From positions 1 through 32,010 of the forward strand of contig CAILVI010000465.1 in NCBI GenBank assembly GCA_903837595.1: a stretch of DNA of 32,010 bases. Direction: 5' to 3'. The notes under the pieces are model-generated. The model ran no database searches and was not told the origin of the DNA. It saw nothing but the letters and a program-made list of their open reading frames with translations. The translations under genes and the position numbers were made by a program. This DNA is from an uncultured Thiodictyon sp. Lineage in GTDB: Bacteria; Pseudomonadota; Gammaproteobacteria; Chromatiales; Chromatiaceae. This document shows, in pieces, positions 1 through 7,825 of this stretch (position 1 is the first letter of the stretch; each line of letters begins with the position of its first letter).

Positions 1-157
1 GCACTGGGGTGCGGCGCCCCAGACGGCCAGGCTTCGCACCGCGACACCGCGGGCGTAACATGCGGCGGCAAAGTCGCTTCGGCTTGAGGACAGAGTCAAT
101 GCCGACGACCTCGACCGCACCGCACCACACCCGCAACCCCCGGCCGCACGATCGACC

Positions 158-448
158 TACCGCCTCAAGGTCGACGCCTACCATCGTATGATCGCGGCCG
201 GCATCTTCGCCGAAGACGACCGCGTCGAACTGATCGCCGGGGAGTTGCGCGCCATGCCGCCCATCAACGCCGAGCACGCCGGCAAGAACAAACGCCTCAA
301 CCAACTCTTGTCGCAGCGGGTCCGGGGCCAGGCCGTCGTCGCCGTACAGGACCCGCTAACCCTGGCGGAGCACTCGGAGCCGCAGCCGGAAGCGAACCCG
401 TGTGACTTGCCGGCTGCGGCTCCGCACTCACCGCAACTCTGCAAGTAG
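158..448 (+). pseudogene. Uma2 family (DUF820) nuclease-like protein, 3'-truncated fragment
   Basis: The frame reads TYRLKVDAYHRMIAAGIF and then DDRVELIAGEL, the typical N-terminus of Uma2-family proteins (restriction-endonuclease-like fold, about 180-200 residues, function not settled). Homology runs through VVAVQDPLTLAEHSEPQPE at about position 393. The frame then enters sequence that is the antisense of the neighbouring PIN toxin end and stops at 448, so the catalytic C-terminal half is missing. The first ATG in this frame is at 188, inside the conserved region. The frame is open upstream to a TAA at 56-58 with no good start, so the 5' end may be damaged too. Seen: N-terminal motif and abrupt loss of homology. 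Inferred: the 3' half was deleted when the toxin-antitoxin pair arrived or by a later rearrangement. Confidence 0.7.
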
Positions 449-838
449 CATTTGCACCGTCACGATTCGGCAGGTCTCAAAGCGACCAAGGTCCAGCAGA
501 CCGCGGCGGTCACCGGAGACCAGGCAGTCAGCATCGCCGGCTTGCGCAATAGCGAGGAGGAAATTATCAAAGGGGTTTGGCGATAGGTCGACGCGCGGCA
601 GATCGGTCACCACCACCGCCAAGTCACCGAGCTGATTCACCAGTTCCCCAGCCAGGGAGGTGCGCAGGCGCTCCCTGATCTTGGGATACCGGCTCACTCG
701 CCGCAGCTCTTCGATCTGGAGTTCGGCGGTCAGGAGCGTGAAACGTCCGCGCCGCCAGGCAATCAACAGGCGGGCCGGGGCAGAATGCTCGACCAGCAGG
801 GCGCTGATCAACAGATTGGTGTCGATAACCAGACGCAC
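428..838 (-). CDS. PIN-domain toxin of a type II toxin-antitoxin pair
   Basis: A 136-residue PIN-domain protein of the COG1569 type (putative RNase toxin, PIN family). The first strand MRLVIDTNLLISALL carries the conserved Asp6 and Asn8. Other acidic residues expected at the Mg-dependent active site are Glu44, Asp91 (in NPFDNFLLAIA) and Asp110 (VSGDRRGLL). The length is normal for the family. The start is GTG at 836-838, three bases after the stop of the antitoxin gene, so the two are co-transcribed and probably translationally coupled. Known of the family: PIN toxins cleave RNA and are neutralised by the upstream-encoded antitoxin. The RNA target cannot be inferred here. Confidence 0.85.
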   Translation of the reverse strand: MRLVIDTNLLISALLVEHSAPARLLIAWRRGRFTLLTAELQIEELRRVSRYPKIRERLRTSLAGELVNQLGDLAVVVTDLPRVDLSPNPFDNFLLAIAQAGDADCLVSGDRRGLLDLGRFETCRIVTVQMLLAELR

Positions 839-841
839 AGG

Positions 842-1138
842 TCAACGCGCCCCGCGCTCGAAGTCCGTTAACTGACCCTCCGCCCGCAACTGCGCCCGGA
901 TGCCCGTCAAGGCTTCATCCAGCAAGGTCTCGGCCTCGTCCTGCGCCAGTCCGTGGAATCCCTGGCGCGCCTCCTCCAGGGTGCGGTCGAAGACCCGCCA
1001 CCGGACCGCCTCTTCGACAAACTTGGAGAGGTCCCCCTTCTTGAAACCGCTCCGGGCCAAGAAACTGCGCACGGCGATGTCGGTCTCGCGAGTAATAGCA
1101 AGATTCCAGCGGGTATTCTCTCGGGCGGGCGTGGGCAT
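842..1138 (-). CDS. Antitoxin, ribbon-helix-helix-like, partner of the PIN toxin
   Basis: A 98-residue protein directly upstream of the PIN toxin (3-base gap). Its N-terminal part, NTRWNLAITRETDIAVRSFL followed by GDLSKFVEEAVRWRVFD, fits a ribbon-helix-helix DNA-binding module of antitoxins (one strand, two helices). The acidic, helical C-terminus (QDEAETLLDEALTGIRAQL) would be the toxin-binding segment. Established: such antitoxins bind their own promoter and block the PIN active site. Inferred: this pair is autoregulated from the roughly 180-bp gap upstream (1139-1318), which also lies in front of the divergent heme-protein gene. I see no obvious operator palindrome. Confidence 0.75.
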   Translation of the reverse strand: MPTPARENTRWNLAITRETDIAVRSFLARSGFKKGDLSKFVEEAVRWRVFDRTLEEARQGFHGLAQDEAETLLDEALTGIRAQLRAEGQLTDFERGAR

Positions 1139-1318
1139 GGCAAGCTACTCGGCAGATAAACACATAGACACAAATTAGCACCGTCGACCACCCCGGGCAA
1201 GGAGGTCGCCGCGAGCGCCAGCCCAGGATTGCGATTACCCGAGGCAACCCGACGCCGGACCGGCGATACTCTGGGACTGCCGACCCGCTCATCTACCAAC
1301 TGCCACCGGAGCCTTGTT

Positions 1319-1909
1319 GTGCGCCCACTGTTCACTCTCACCGCCATCGCCCTGATCGCCGCCGGTCCGCTGCTCGCCGAACCGGCGCCGACGCCGGCCG
1401 CCGCTGCCGCCCCCAACGCCGAGCAGGCCAAGGCACTGATCCAGCAGTTCGCCGGCACCCTCAAAGGCGAACTGGAGACGGCCATGAAGGCCGGCGGACC
1501 CACCAGTGCCATCGCCGTGTGTAACGCGCGGGCACCGGCAATCGCCGCCGAGCTCTCAGCCAAGTCCGGTTGGAAGGTCGCCCGCGTCAGCCTCAAGCCG
1601 CGCAATGCCAAGACCGGGCAGCCGGACGCCTGGGAGCAGCAGGTCCTCACCCGCTTCGAGGAGCGCAAGGCGGCCGGTGAGGCGGTCGACACCCTGGCCT
1701 TCGGGGCCGTCGTCGAAGGCGACGGCAGCAAGCAATTCCGCTTCATGAAGGCGATCCCCACCGGCGAAGTCTGTCTCGCCTGTCACGGCAGCGCCATCAG
1801 CCACGAGGTTGCCGCAACCCTGGATCGGGCCTATCCAGGAGACCGGGCACGCGGTTATGCTGTCGGCGATATCCGGGGGGCCTTCAGCCTGGCCAAACCG
1901 ATCGACTAA
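1319..1909 (+). CDS. Secreted c-type heme protein, DUF3365 (Tll0287-like) domain
   Basis: A 196-residue exported protein. I chose GTG 1319 because GGAG at 1308-1311 sits 7 bases upstream and the product then begins with a clean signal peptide (MRPLFTLTAIALIAAGPLLA, cleavage near residue 20). An Ala/Pro-rich linker leads into a DUF3365-type domain with CNARAPAIA around residue 68, GWKVARVSLKPRNAKTGQPD at residues 84-103 and a single heme-binding CLACH at 152-156. Family knowledge: DUF3365/Tll0287-like domains are periplasmic sensor or electron-transfer modules that bind heme c covalently. The gene stands alone, so its redox partner is unknown. A cytochrome c maturation system must act on it elsewhere in the genome. 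Confidence 0.8.
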   Translation: MRPLFTLTAIALIAAGPLLAEPAPTPAAAAAPNAEQAKALIQQFAGTLKGELETAMKAGGPTSAIAVCNARAPAIAAELSAKSGWKVARVSLKPRNAKTGQPDAWEQQVLTRFEERKAAGEAVDTLAFGAVVEGDGSKQFRFMKAIPTGEVCLACHGSAISHEVAATLDRAYPGDRARGYAVGDIRGAFSLAKPID

Positions 1910-2023
1910 CACGAACGCCATCGGACCTCGCCGCGCCGGGAGAGAGACGAGGGTCCCCGACACCTCATCCCCGGGCCCCGGCGCGAAAACGGCGGGGTAT
2001 TACCGACAACAGCGGGTAGAACC

Positions 2024-2554
2024 ATGTCTGATCAACGCTTCGATCTCACCTACTCGGGTCTGATCGCCCCGGGGGCTGACCCCGAGCAGACCCGGCAACG
2101 CCTCGCGGCCGTCTTCAAGCTCGACGCACAGGGCGTCGAGCGGCTGTTTACCGGCCGGCCAGTCACCGTCAAGCGTGATGTCGACGAGGCCACCGCCACC
2201 CGCTTCAAGAAGGTCTTTGCCCAGGCGGGGGCGGTGCTGACGATCGCCGCGCTGCAGCCTGCGGAGGTGGCGGACGCCGCGGACCCGGCCCCTGCCGCCG
2301 AGGCACCCCAGACGAACGGCAGCGACGCAGCGACGCTTGCCTTGGCGCCCGTGGGCATGCTGGAGCAACCCCCGGACGCCGCGCCGCCGCACCTGGACAC
2401 CAGTTATCTGAGCGTGGTCGCCGGGCAGGGTTGGAGCCTGGAGGACTGCGAACCGCCGCCGACCCCGATCCCGGAACCGGACATCAGCTATCTGAGCCTT
2501 GCCCCCGCCGACATTGGCGACCACCCGCAACCAAACCCGGACTCGACACAGTAA
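2024..2554 (+). CDS. Unknown protein with a conserved N-terminal module and SYLSL-type tail repeats
   Basis: A 176-residue protein with no signal peptide and no family I can name firmly. Residues 5-73 form a compact module (RFDLTYSGLIAPGADPEQTR through RPVTVKRDVDEATATRFKKV to AGAVL), predicted alpha/beta; I recall similar modules at the N-termini of other uncharacterised gammaproteobacterial proteins. After an Ala/Pro linker come three degenerate copies of a short unit: DAATLALAPVGML (101-113), DTSYLSVVAGQGW (125-137) and DISYLSLAPADIG (153-165). The TAA stop lies 5 bases before the start of the FAD oxidoreductase gene, so the two share an operon with the CreA-like gene. Function unknown; possibly an adaptor or assembly factor (inference). 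Confidence 0.7.
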   Translation: MSDQRFDLTYSGLIAPGADPEQTRQRLAAVFKLDAQGVERLFTGRPVTVKRDVDEATATRFKKVFAQAGAVLTIAALQPAEVADAADPAPAAEAPQTNGSDAATLALAPVGMLEQPPDAAPPHLDTSYLSVVAGQGWSLEDCEPPPTPIPEPDISYLSLAPADIGDHPQPNPDSTQ

Positions 2555-2559
2555 TCGCA

Positions 2560-3780
2560 ATGACCAAGGACTTCGACCATATCGTCATCGGCGCCGGCAT
2601 CAGCGGACTCGGCGCCGCCCATTTCTCGGCCCGGCGCGGGCTCCGCACCCTGGTGCTGGAGGCCGCACCACGGGTAGGCGGGTGCATGAACACCCACGCC
2701 TTCCAGGGGCTCGGCGGATTCTGGACCGAGGCCGGCAGCCACACCTGCTTCAACAGCTACGGCAATCTGCTCACCATCATGGACGACCTGGGTCTGACCG
2801 CCCAGGTCCAGGCCAAGGCCAAGACCAAGGTCGGCTACCGGCTGTGGGCCAACGGCAAGCGCCGGTCCATCGCCTCCGCACTGCATTTCCTGGAGGCAGC
2901 CGTCTCCCTCCCGCGTATTTTTTCGACGCCGAAGGCGGGCCAGCGGGTCGCCGACTATTACGGCCGGATACTCGGGCGGCGTAACTACCGCGACCTGCTG
3001 AGCCACGCGTTCAAGGCGGTGATCTGTCAGAACGCCGACGACTACCCGGCGGAGGCCCTGTTCCGGAGCAAGCCCCGCCGCAAGGACGTGATCAAGGCCT
3101 TTACCTTTACCCAAGGGCTCTCAGTCATCCCTGACGCGATCGCCGCCGAGGAGCGCCTCAGCGTCCGCACCGGTCAGACAATCAGCGCCATCGTGGCCGA
3201 CGGGGACGGCTTTCGGGTCATCATCGAGGGCTCCGGCGAGGTCACCTGTGACGCGCTGACCCTCGCGGTGCCGCCGGATGCCGCTGCCCGGCTCATCCCG
3301 GCCGGCTTCGACGGGGCGCGGGACGCGGCGGGCGCCATCGGCATGGCGGAGATCGAGACACTGACCCTGGCGTTCCGCGCCACGGACCTCACCCTGCCCG
3401 CCATGGCCGGGCTGATCGCGGTGGACGACCAGTTTTACTCGGCAGTCTCCCGCGACTTTCTTCCGGACCCCACCTATCGCGGCTTCGCCTTCCACTTCCG
3501 CCCGGGAGTCTTGTCCCCGCAGGAGCAGGTGGCCCACGCCTGCCGGGCACTGGGAGTGGACCCCGCACGCATCGTCGCGCAGGGGCAGGTCCACAACCGC
3601 CTGCCGGCCATGCGCGCCGGCCATGCCGGTGTGGTGGAACGCATCGACCGCGCCACCGCCAACAGCCGCTTGGCCATCACCGGCAACTGGTTCCTCGGGG
3701 TCTCCATCGAAGACAGCCTGACCCGCTCGCGCCAGGAGAGTGACCGGCTGTTCGGCGCCGACCCGACCCGATCAACCTGA
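2560..3780 (+). CDS. FAD-dependent amine oxidase / protoporphyrinogen oxidase-like protein
   Basis: A 406-residue flavoprotein. The Rossmann motif IVIGAGISGLGAAHFSARRG (residues 8-27) is followed by the FAD-ribose acidic residue in LVLEA and by the RVGG motif (38-41) of the flavin amine oxidase/HemY/phytoene desaturase superfamily. The C-terminal FAD-contacting segment is ITGNWFLGVSIEDSLTRS. I start at ATG 2560, 5 bases after the upstream stop; the frame is open further upstream but overlaps that gene. The closest functional idea is protoporphyrinogen oxidase-like, but substrate cannot be read from sequence and other amine or carotenoid oxidoreductases are possible. It sits second in an operon with an unknown protein and a CreA-like secreted protein. 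Confidence 0.8.
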   Translation: MTKDFDHIVIGAGISGLGAAHFSARRGLRTLVLEAAPRVGGCMNTHAFQGLGGFWTEAGSHTCFNSYGNLLTIMDDLGLTAQVQAKAKTKVGYRLWANGKRRSIASALHFLEAAVSLPRIFSTPKAGQRVADYYGRILGRRNYRDLLSHAFKAVICQNADDYPAEALFRSKPRRKDVIKAFTFTQGLSVIPDAIAAEERLSVRTGQTISAIVADGDGFRVIIEGSGEVTCDALTLAVPPDAAARLIPAGFDGARDAAGAIGMAEIETLTLAFRATDLTLPAMAGLIAVDDQFYSAVSRDFLPDPTYRGFAFHFRPGVLSPQEQVAHACRALGVDPARIVAQGQVHNRLPAMRAGHAGVVERIDRATANSRLAITGNWFLGVSIEDSLTRSRQESDRLFGADPTRST

Positions 3781-3807
3781 ATTTCATCTACATACGGAGT
3801 ATCACCT

Positions 3808-4302
3808 ATGCGTCGCGGACTCATCGTTCTGTGCCTGCTCGGCCTCGCCCACTCGGCCAGCGCCCAGGTCATCGGCAGCGTCGCCACCAAGTTCAAATTC
3901 ATGGGACCCAACGACAAAATCGTCGTCGAGGCCTTCGCGGACGAAGACCTCCCCGGGGTCGCCTGTTACCTCAGCCGCGCCAAGACGGGCGGCATCTCCG
4001 GCGCCGTCGGGGTGGCGGAGGACACCTCGGATGCGTCCATCGACTGCACCCAGGTCGGCCCCATCAACCTGCCGGACGACATCCGCAGCGGCAAACGCAA
4101 TGCCGAGGAAGTCTTCAAGAAGCGCACCTCACTGGTGTTCAAGACCCTCCAGGTGGTGCGCTTCTACGACGCCCAGCGCAATGTGCTGATCTATCTGACC
4201 TACAGCGACCGGATCATTGAGGGCTCGCCCAAGAACAGCGTCACGGCGGTGGCCATCCAGCCCTGGACCACCACCCCGGCAGCCGCCGCCGCACCCAAGT
4301 AG
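3808..4302 (+). CDS. creA: CreA family periplasmic protein
   Basis: A 164-residue secreted protein. Residues 1-19 ([19 protein letters not shown]) are a signal peptide. The mature part carries the CreA signature: a [20 protein letters not shown] strand, a [19 protein letters not shown] segment, and [18 protein letters not shown] near the end. Two cysteines, one in GVACYL and one in IDCTQ, could form a disulfide. A short Ala-rich tail follows the domain. The gene begins 27 bases after the FAD oxidoreductase and is probably in its operon. CreA proteins (DUF, catabolite-regulation locus name in E. coli) have no established biochemical role; the symbol reflects family membership only. Confidence 0.85.
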   Translation: MRRGLIVLCLLGLAHSASAQVIGSVATKFKFMGPNDKIVVEAFADEDLPGVACYLSRAKTGGISGAVGVAEDTSDASIDCTQVGPINLPDDIRSGKRNAEEVFKKRTSLVFKTLQVVRFYDAQRNVLIYLTYSDRIIEGSPKNSVTAVAIQPWTTTPAAAAAPK

Positions 4303-4501
4303 CGACAGTGAGGGAGCCGCGTCAGTAGGACTCCTGGCAGTTGGCGGGCTCGAGTGGCAGATCCGGCCGCTCGACCCCACCACCCTCGGGACACCGCTTC
4401 AGAGGTGAGGCATGGCGGTGCGACGCTTGGCGCTCCCCGGGCACGGTGTCCGGGGCCCGGTCTGGTAATCTTGGCACCCCCATCACCGATCGGCCTCACC
4501 C

Positions 4502-5578
4502 ATGCCCCACCTGTTGCTTGCCGTCACCGCCCATGGCTATGGCCACCTGGCTCAATCCTCGCCGGTGATCGAGGCCCTCACCCGACGCCTGCCGGGACTG
4601 CGGGTCACGCTCCAGTCCGACATCGACCCCCGCTTCGCCCGCGCCCGACTGCCGCCGGGGTTCACCCAGGTCCGTGAGGCGACCGACCCCGGCTTTCTAA
4701 TGGATGGACCCCTGGTCACGCGGTGGGAGGAGAGCCTCGCCGCCTATGTCCGCTTTGAGGCCGACTACCCGCAACGCCTGGAGCGCCAGCTGGCCACCCT
4801 GCGGGACCTCGCACCGGACCTGGTGCTGGCCGACATCCCCTGGCTACCCCTGGAAGCAGCACGGCGTCTCGGCATCCCGGCGGTCGGACTCTGCTCCTTC
4901 AGCTGGTACGACATCCTGCGTGAGTCCCAGCTTCAGGCCCAGGTGCCGGTGACGCTCATGGAGCACCTGCGGCGGGTCTATCGTGAGGCGGACCTCTTCA
5001 TCCGCCCGGCCCCCGCCCTACCGATGGACTGGCTGCCCGCGGCGCGGGCCGTCGGCCCCATCGCCCGCCGTCGACCGGACCGCGGCTCGGAGCTGCGCAG
5101 CCGCTTCGGTTGCCCGGCGGACCGCCCCCTGGCCCTGATGCAGTTCGGCGGCTTCGACGGACTCAACCCCTTGCATGAGTGGCCGGAACAGGAACAGGTA
5201 CATTGGGTGGTCGATGACCTCCAAGGTCGACCCCGCCGCGACGCCACCGCCCTGACGGGGCATGGCATCGATCTGCTGGACGTGCTCGGTTCGGTCGATC
5301 TGATGCTGTGCAAGCCGGGCTATGGGAGCTATGCAGAGGCGGCCTGCAATGGGGTGCCGGTACTCCAGGTCCCGCGGCCGGACTGGCCGGAGAGCACGAC
5401 GCTCAACACGTGGCTGAGCGCTCAGGTCCCCACCCGGGAACTGAGTCTCGCGGACCTGACGGCCGGGCGGGTCGCCGGTCCGATCGCCGAGTTGCTCGCC
5501 GCCGGGCGGCCCGCGCCGGTTGAGCCCAGCGGCATTGAGGCAGCCGCAGACCTGTTGGAACCCTGGCTGCGGGGATAG
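4502..5578 (+). CDS. MurG-like (GT28-fold) glycosyltransferase family protein
   Basis: A 358-residue protein with a two-domain GT-B layout. The N-terminal motif LLLAVTAHGYGHLAQSSPVI (residues 4-23) resembles the Gly-rich first loop of MurG/GT28 enzymes. The C-terminal nucleotide-sugar-type motif is MLCKPGYGSYAEAACNGVPV followed by LQVPRPDWPES, matching the GGxGTxxExxxxGxP pattern of that family with KPGYGSYAEAACNGVP. No signal peptide or membrane span is seen, so it acts in the cytoplasm or on the membrane face. The 199-bp gap before it holds a GC-rich hairpin-like sequence near 4435-4457 without a T run. The sugar donor and acceptor are unknown. Confidence 0.75.
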   Translation: MPHLLLAVTAHGYGHLAQSSPVIEALTRRLPGLRVTLQSDIDPRFARARLPPGFTQVREATDPGFLMDGPLVTRWEESLAAYVRFEADYPQRLERQLATLRDLAPDLVLADIPWLPLEAARRLGIPAVGLCSFSWYDILRESQLQAQVPVTLMEHLRRVYREADLFIRPAPALPMDWLPAARAVGPIARRRPDRGSELRSRFGCPADRPLALMQFGGFDGLNPLHEWPEQEQVHWVVDDLQGRPRRDATALTGHGIDLLDVLGSVDLMLCKPGYGSYAEAACNGVPVLQVPRPDWPESTTLNTWLSAQVPTRELSLADLTAGRVAGPIAELLAAGRPAPVEPSGIEAAADLLEPWLRG

Positions 5579-5851
5579 CCCATACGGGGCACCGGATACC
5601 CGCGGGCATTCTTTGCCCGGCCCCCCTCCCCACACTCCGGATTCCAAAGACAATCAATGGTGCCTGCACGCCGGACCGGCCAGAGCCTCGACCAGTGGCC
5701 GGAACGACGATCAAGGCCGCCTGCGCGTATCCCCAACCATCGTCGGCGCCCCACGGCCGAACCCGGTCCGCCGCCGATGGTTCTGAAAGCACTCCCAGAC
5801 CCTCGACAGTATCGCTTCTCTTGCCGACGTCGGTGGCGCCGGCAGGGGTCC

Positions 5852-5885
5852 GGATTGCGTATAAATGCGTCTGGATTGCGTATAA
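5852..5885 (+). repeat. Tandem direct repeat GGATTGCGTATAA, two copies 21 bp apart
   Basis: The 13-base sequence GGATTGCGTATAA occurs exactly at 5852-5864 and 5873-5885, a 21-bp period or two helical turns, ending 8 bases before the -35 hexamer of the putative promoter. Identical sites on one DNA face just upstream of -35 are a usual arrangement for an activator dimer or response regulator. Alternatively, each copy contains TATAA and could be a promoter -10 itself. No regulator gene is adjacent. Confidence 0.7.
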
Positions 5886-5893
5886 CCGGGCGA

Positions 5894-5921
5894 TTGACTG
5901 ATAGGCCGCTTTTGCGACAAT
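5894..5921 (+). promoter_or_regulatory. Putative sigma-70 promoter for the secreted repeat-protein cassette
   Basis: TTGACT (5894-5899) and GACAAT (5916-5921) are separated by 16 bases. They match the -35 consensus in 5 of 6 positions and the -10 in 4 of 6. Transcription would start near 5928, leaving a leader of about 58 bases before ATG 5986. The weak -10 and the direct repeats just upstream suggest activation. Confidence 0.5.
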
Positions 5922-5985
5922 AGACCACGCAAGCCGTTCAATGTCCCGTCAGATCGATCGTTCACATTCACCGAGGTATCGAGTC

Positions 5986-6972
5986 ATGAAAAAGACCGTC
6001 TTGCGGCCATTGCTGGCAGCAGCGCTGCTACTGGGGTCCGGCACGAGCCTGTTCGCCGGCGAAGGCGAGGACCTGCTCAACGGCAAGGACGACGCCAATG
6101 CCAAGGGTTACGGCCGCAACGTCTCGCAGGACTTCAGCACCATTGCGATCGTGAATAAGTTGGGCAAGCTCATGACGCTGCGGGAGAGCAAGAACGACCG
6201 CGAGAGCAGACTCAACGAGAACTCCACACTCAGCTATGATATCCCCAAGGGTGAGGACTACCAGGTTTCACTCAATGGCGGCGGCGAAAGCGATGACGTG
6301 GTCATCCGCGACAGCCGGGGATTCGTCGAGTACAAGGCCGACAGCCGCTCGATCGAAGGCCTCAAACACAAGAATGTCTGGGTTAACCTATTGACCTGGG
6401 CCGGCACCTTCTGGCAATTGGGTGTCGCACTGGACAGCGTGGACGGCACTCAGGCGCACCTCATCCCCTGGGCGGACGGCAAGGCGGTGAAGCTCCTGGT
6501 GCTGAAGAGCGACAATGGCTTCGGACGAACGATTTCGCTCGACTTCAAGGTCTTGCGGTTAGAGAACAAGTCAGGAAAGGAACTGCCGTTGCGTGTCAAA
6601 AGCAATGGCAAATGGAAGGACGACGGCAAACTGGCATCCGGTGCGTCGCGGGACTACACGATTACGGAAACCGAACAGATCTCACTCAACGGCGACGGCG
6701 ACGGCGATCAGGATGACATCAAGATCAACGACGCCAAGGGCTATATCGAATTGCTCGCCGCGCGCGTGGAAGGCGTAGAGAGCGGAAATATCTGGATCAC
6801 TCATTTTTGGTGGAATAGTGAGGCCAACAAATGGTATGGCACCCTATCCAAGACCGGTATCAACGGCAATGACAACATGATCCTTTCCGCTTTGGATGGG
6901 GCCAACGCCAACAAGGCCACGGGGGTCATCGGCAAGGGCGATCCCTTGGTGTTCACCATCACCAAGAAATAG
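5986..6972 (+). CDS. Secreted protein built of two internal repeats, unknown function
   Basis: A 328-residue protein. The signal peptide MKKTVLRPLLAAALLLGSGT ends near residue 24 (SLFA/GE). The mature part is two diverged copies of one roughly 100-residue domain, at about residues 49-148 and 186-288. Aligned landmarks are DFSTIAIVNKLGKLMTLRE with DFKVLRLENKSGKELPLRV, YQVSLNGGGESDDVVIRDSR with EQISLNGDGDGDQDDIKIND, RGFVEY with KGYIEL, and NVWVNLLTWAGTFWQLG with NIWITHFWWNSEANKWYGTL. The aromatic strands and polar Gly/Asp turns suggest a beta-sandwich that may bind metal, sugar or lipid head groups (inference). I do not recognise a family. It leads the cassette with a membrane protein, an M15 peptidase and a PI-PLC-like enzyme. 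Confidence 0.75.
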   Translation: MKKTVLRPLLAAALLLGSGTSLFAGEGEDLLNGKDDANAKGYGRNVSQDFSTIAIVNKLGKLMTLRESKNDRESRLNENSTLSYDIPKGEDYQVSLNGGGESDDVVIRDSRGFVEYKADSRSIEGLKHKNVWVNLLTWAGTFWQLGVALDSVDGTQAHLIPWADGKAVKLLVLKSDNGFGRTISLDFKVLRLENKSGKELPLRVKSNGKWKDDGKLASGASRDYTITETEQISLNGDGDGDQDDIKINDAKGYIELLAARVEGVESGNIWITHFWWNSEANKWYGTLSKTGINGNDNMILSALDGANANKATGVIGKGDPLVFTITKK

Positions 6973-7092
6973 CTCAGTCAGCGTACCACCCAATCCGGTT
7001 TGGCGTCAACGCCCAGGGATGCGTCGTGCGCGAATAGCGGACCACGACTCATCCCTATTGCCGGACATCTCAGCGCATGATTCGGGGACTCT

Positions 7093-7707
7093 ATGCAATC
7101 AGAAGACCAACCCACGGCACCGCAGAGCGCAGACAGCAAGCCACCCGCATCAACCGCGGAGCGCGGACGCCGCTTGATGGCGCTGACCGGCTACGGCATG
7201 CTGGCGGCGAGTTCTATCCTACTGCTCGCGACCGTGATCCCGGTATTGGTAGATCACCACGGCATTCCCCCGTCCCCGGGACCGGAAGGGACCTTTGCCT
7301 GGTTCATGCAATACTACGGGACCGAGTCCCTGAGCATTATCGCCGCGAGCGTCCTGGCCATGGTCGGCGGACGCTTCTTGGGTGTGGCGCAGAAGGCCAC
7401 GCCCAGCATCATCCCTGCCGACGACCGGGCCTTGCTTGAGCCACTGGTTCGCGACGCCAACAAGGAGGCGATCGCGCAATACGTCATCCTCAGCAGTCTG
7501 CGGGGCTTCACCGGGACCTTTCAGAAGGTCGGCTTCTCCGGTCTGCCACTGGCCACCGTCGGCTTGACATTGCTGTTTTGCGGCCTCTCGTTCTTTAAGC
7601 CCGAGTTCATCGAGTTCGCCAAACTCACGCTGGGCGCCTTTATCGGCTCCTTTGTCCAGCGCGGGATGGAGGGCGGCAAGTTGCCATCGATCAACTGGGA
7701 TCAGTGA
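7093..7707 (+). CDS. Small integral membrane protein, unknown (possibly holin-like)
   Basis: A 204-residue protein. A GGGGA Shine-Dalgarno lies about 8 bases before ATG 7093. Residues 1-28 are polar and Pro/Ser-rich. Hydrophobic spans are at about 33-53 (YGMLAASSILLLATVIPVLV), 79-96 and 149-168, with a weaker fourth at 174-190. Between them a charged segment (residues 107-140) would face the cytoplasm or periplasm. No catalytic motif is visible. It lies directly before a signal-less peptidoglycan peptidase, the relation seen between holins and endolysins, so a role in letting that enzyme cross the membrane is possible. That is inference from context; sequence similarity to a holin family cannot be shown here. 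Confidence 0.65.
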   Translation: MQSEDQPTAPQSADSKPPASTAERGRRLMALTGYGMLAASSILLLATVIPVLVDHHGIPPSPGPEGTFAWFMQYYGTESLSIIAASVLAMVGGRFLGVAQKATPSIIPADDRALLEPLVRDANKEAIAQYVILSSLRGFTGTFQKVGFSGLPLATVGLTLLFCGLSFFKPEFIEFAKLTLGAFIGSFVQRGMEGGKLPSINWDQ

Positions 7708-7825
7708 GTCAACCGTCGCCAAGCCAACGGCGCTCAGGCAGAAAGATCGGACGCGGCGCCGACTCCGGCAACCTTCGCTGCGTCAGACGACGCTGACAAC
7801 AGCTGCGACCTCAGAGGAACGCACC

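Larger units (their letters stand above)
5579..5985 (+). other. Intergenic control region, 407 bp
   Basis: No coding sequence is convincing in this gap between the glycosyltransferase and the secreted repeat protein. The left part is GC-rich with no clear terminator. The right part is AT-richer and carries the tandem repeat pair and promoter listed separately. A Shine-Dalgarno GAGG at 5973-5976 precedes ATG 5986. An in-frame ATG at 5941 would add 15 residues ahead of the signal peptide and is less likely. Confidence 0.6.

Noticed and set aside
4435..4457. GC hairpin CCCCGGGCAC/GTCCGGGG as terminator of the creA operon
   Set aside because: The arms pair only with a bulge and no T run follows; in this GC-rich DNA such pairs arise by chance.
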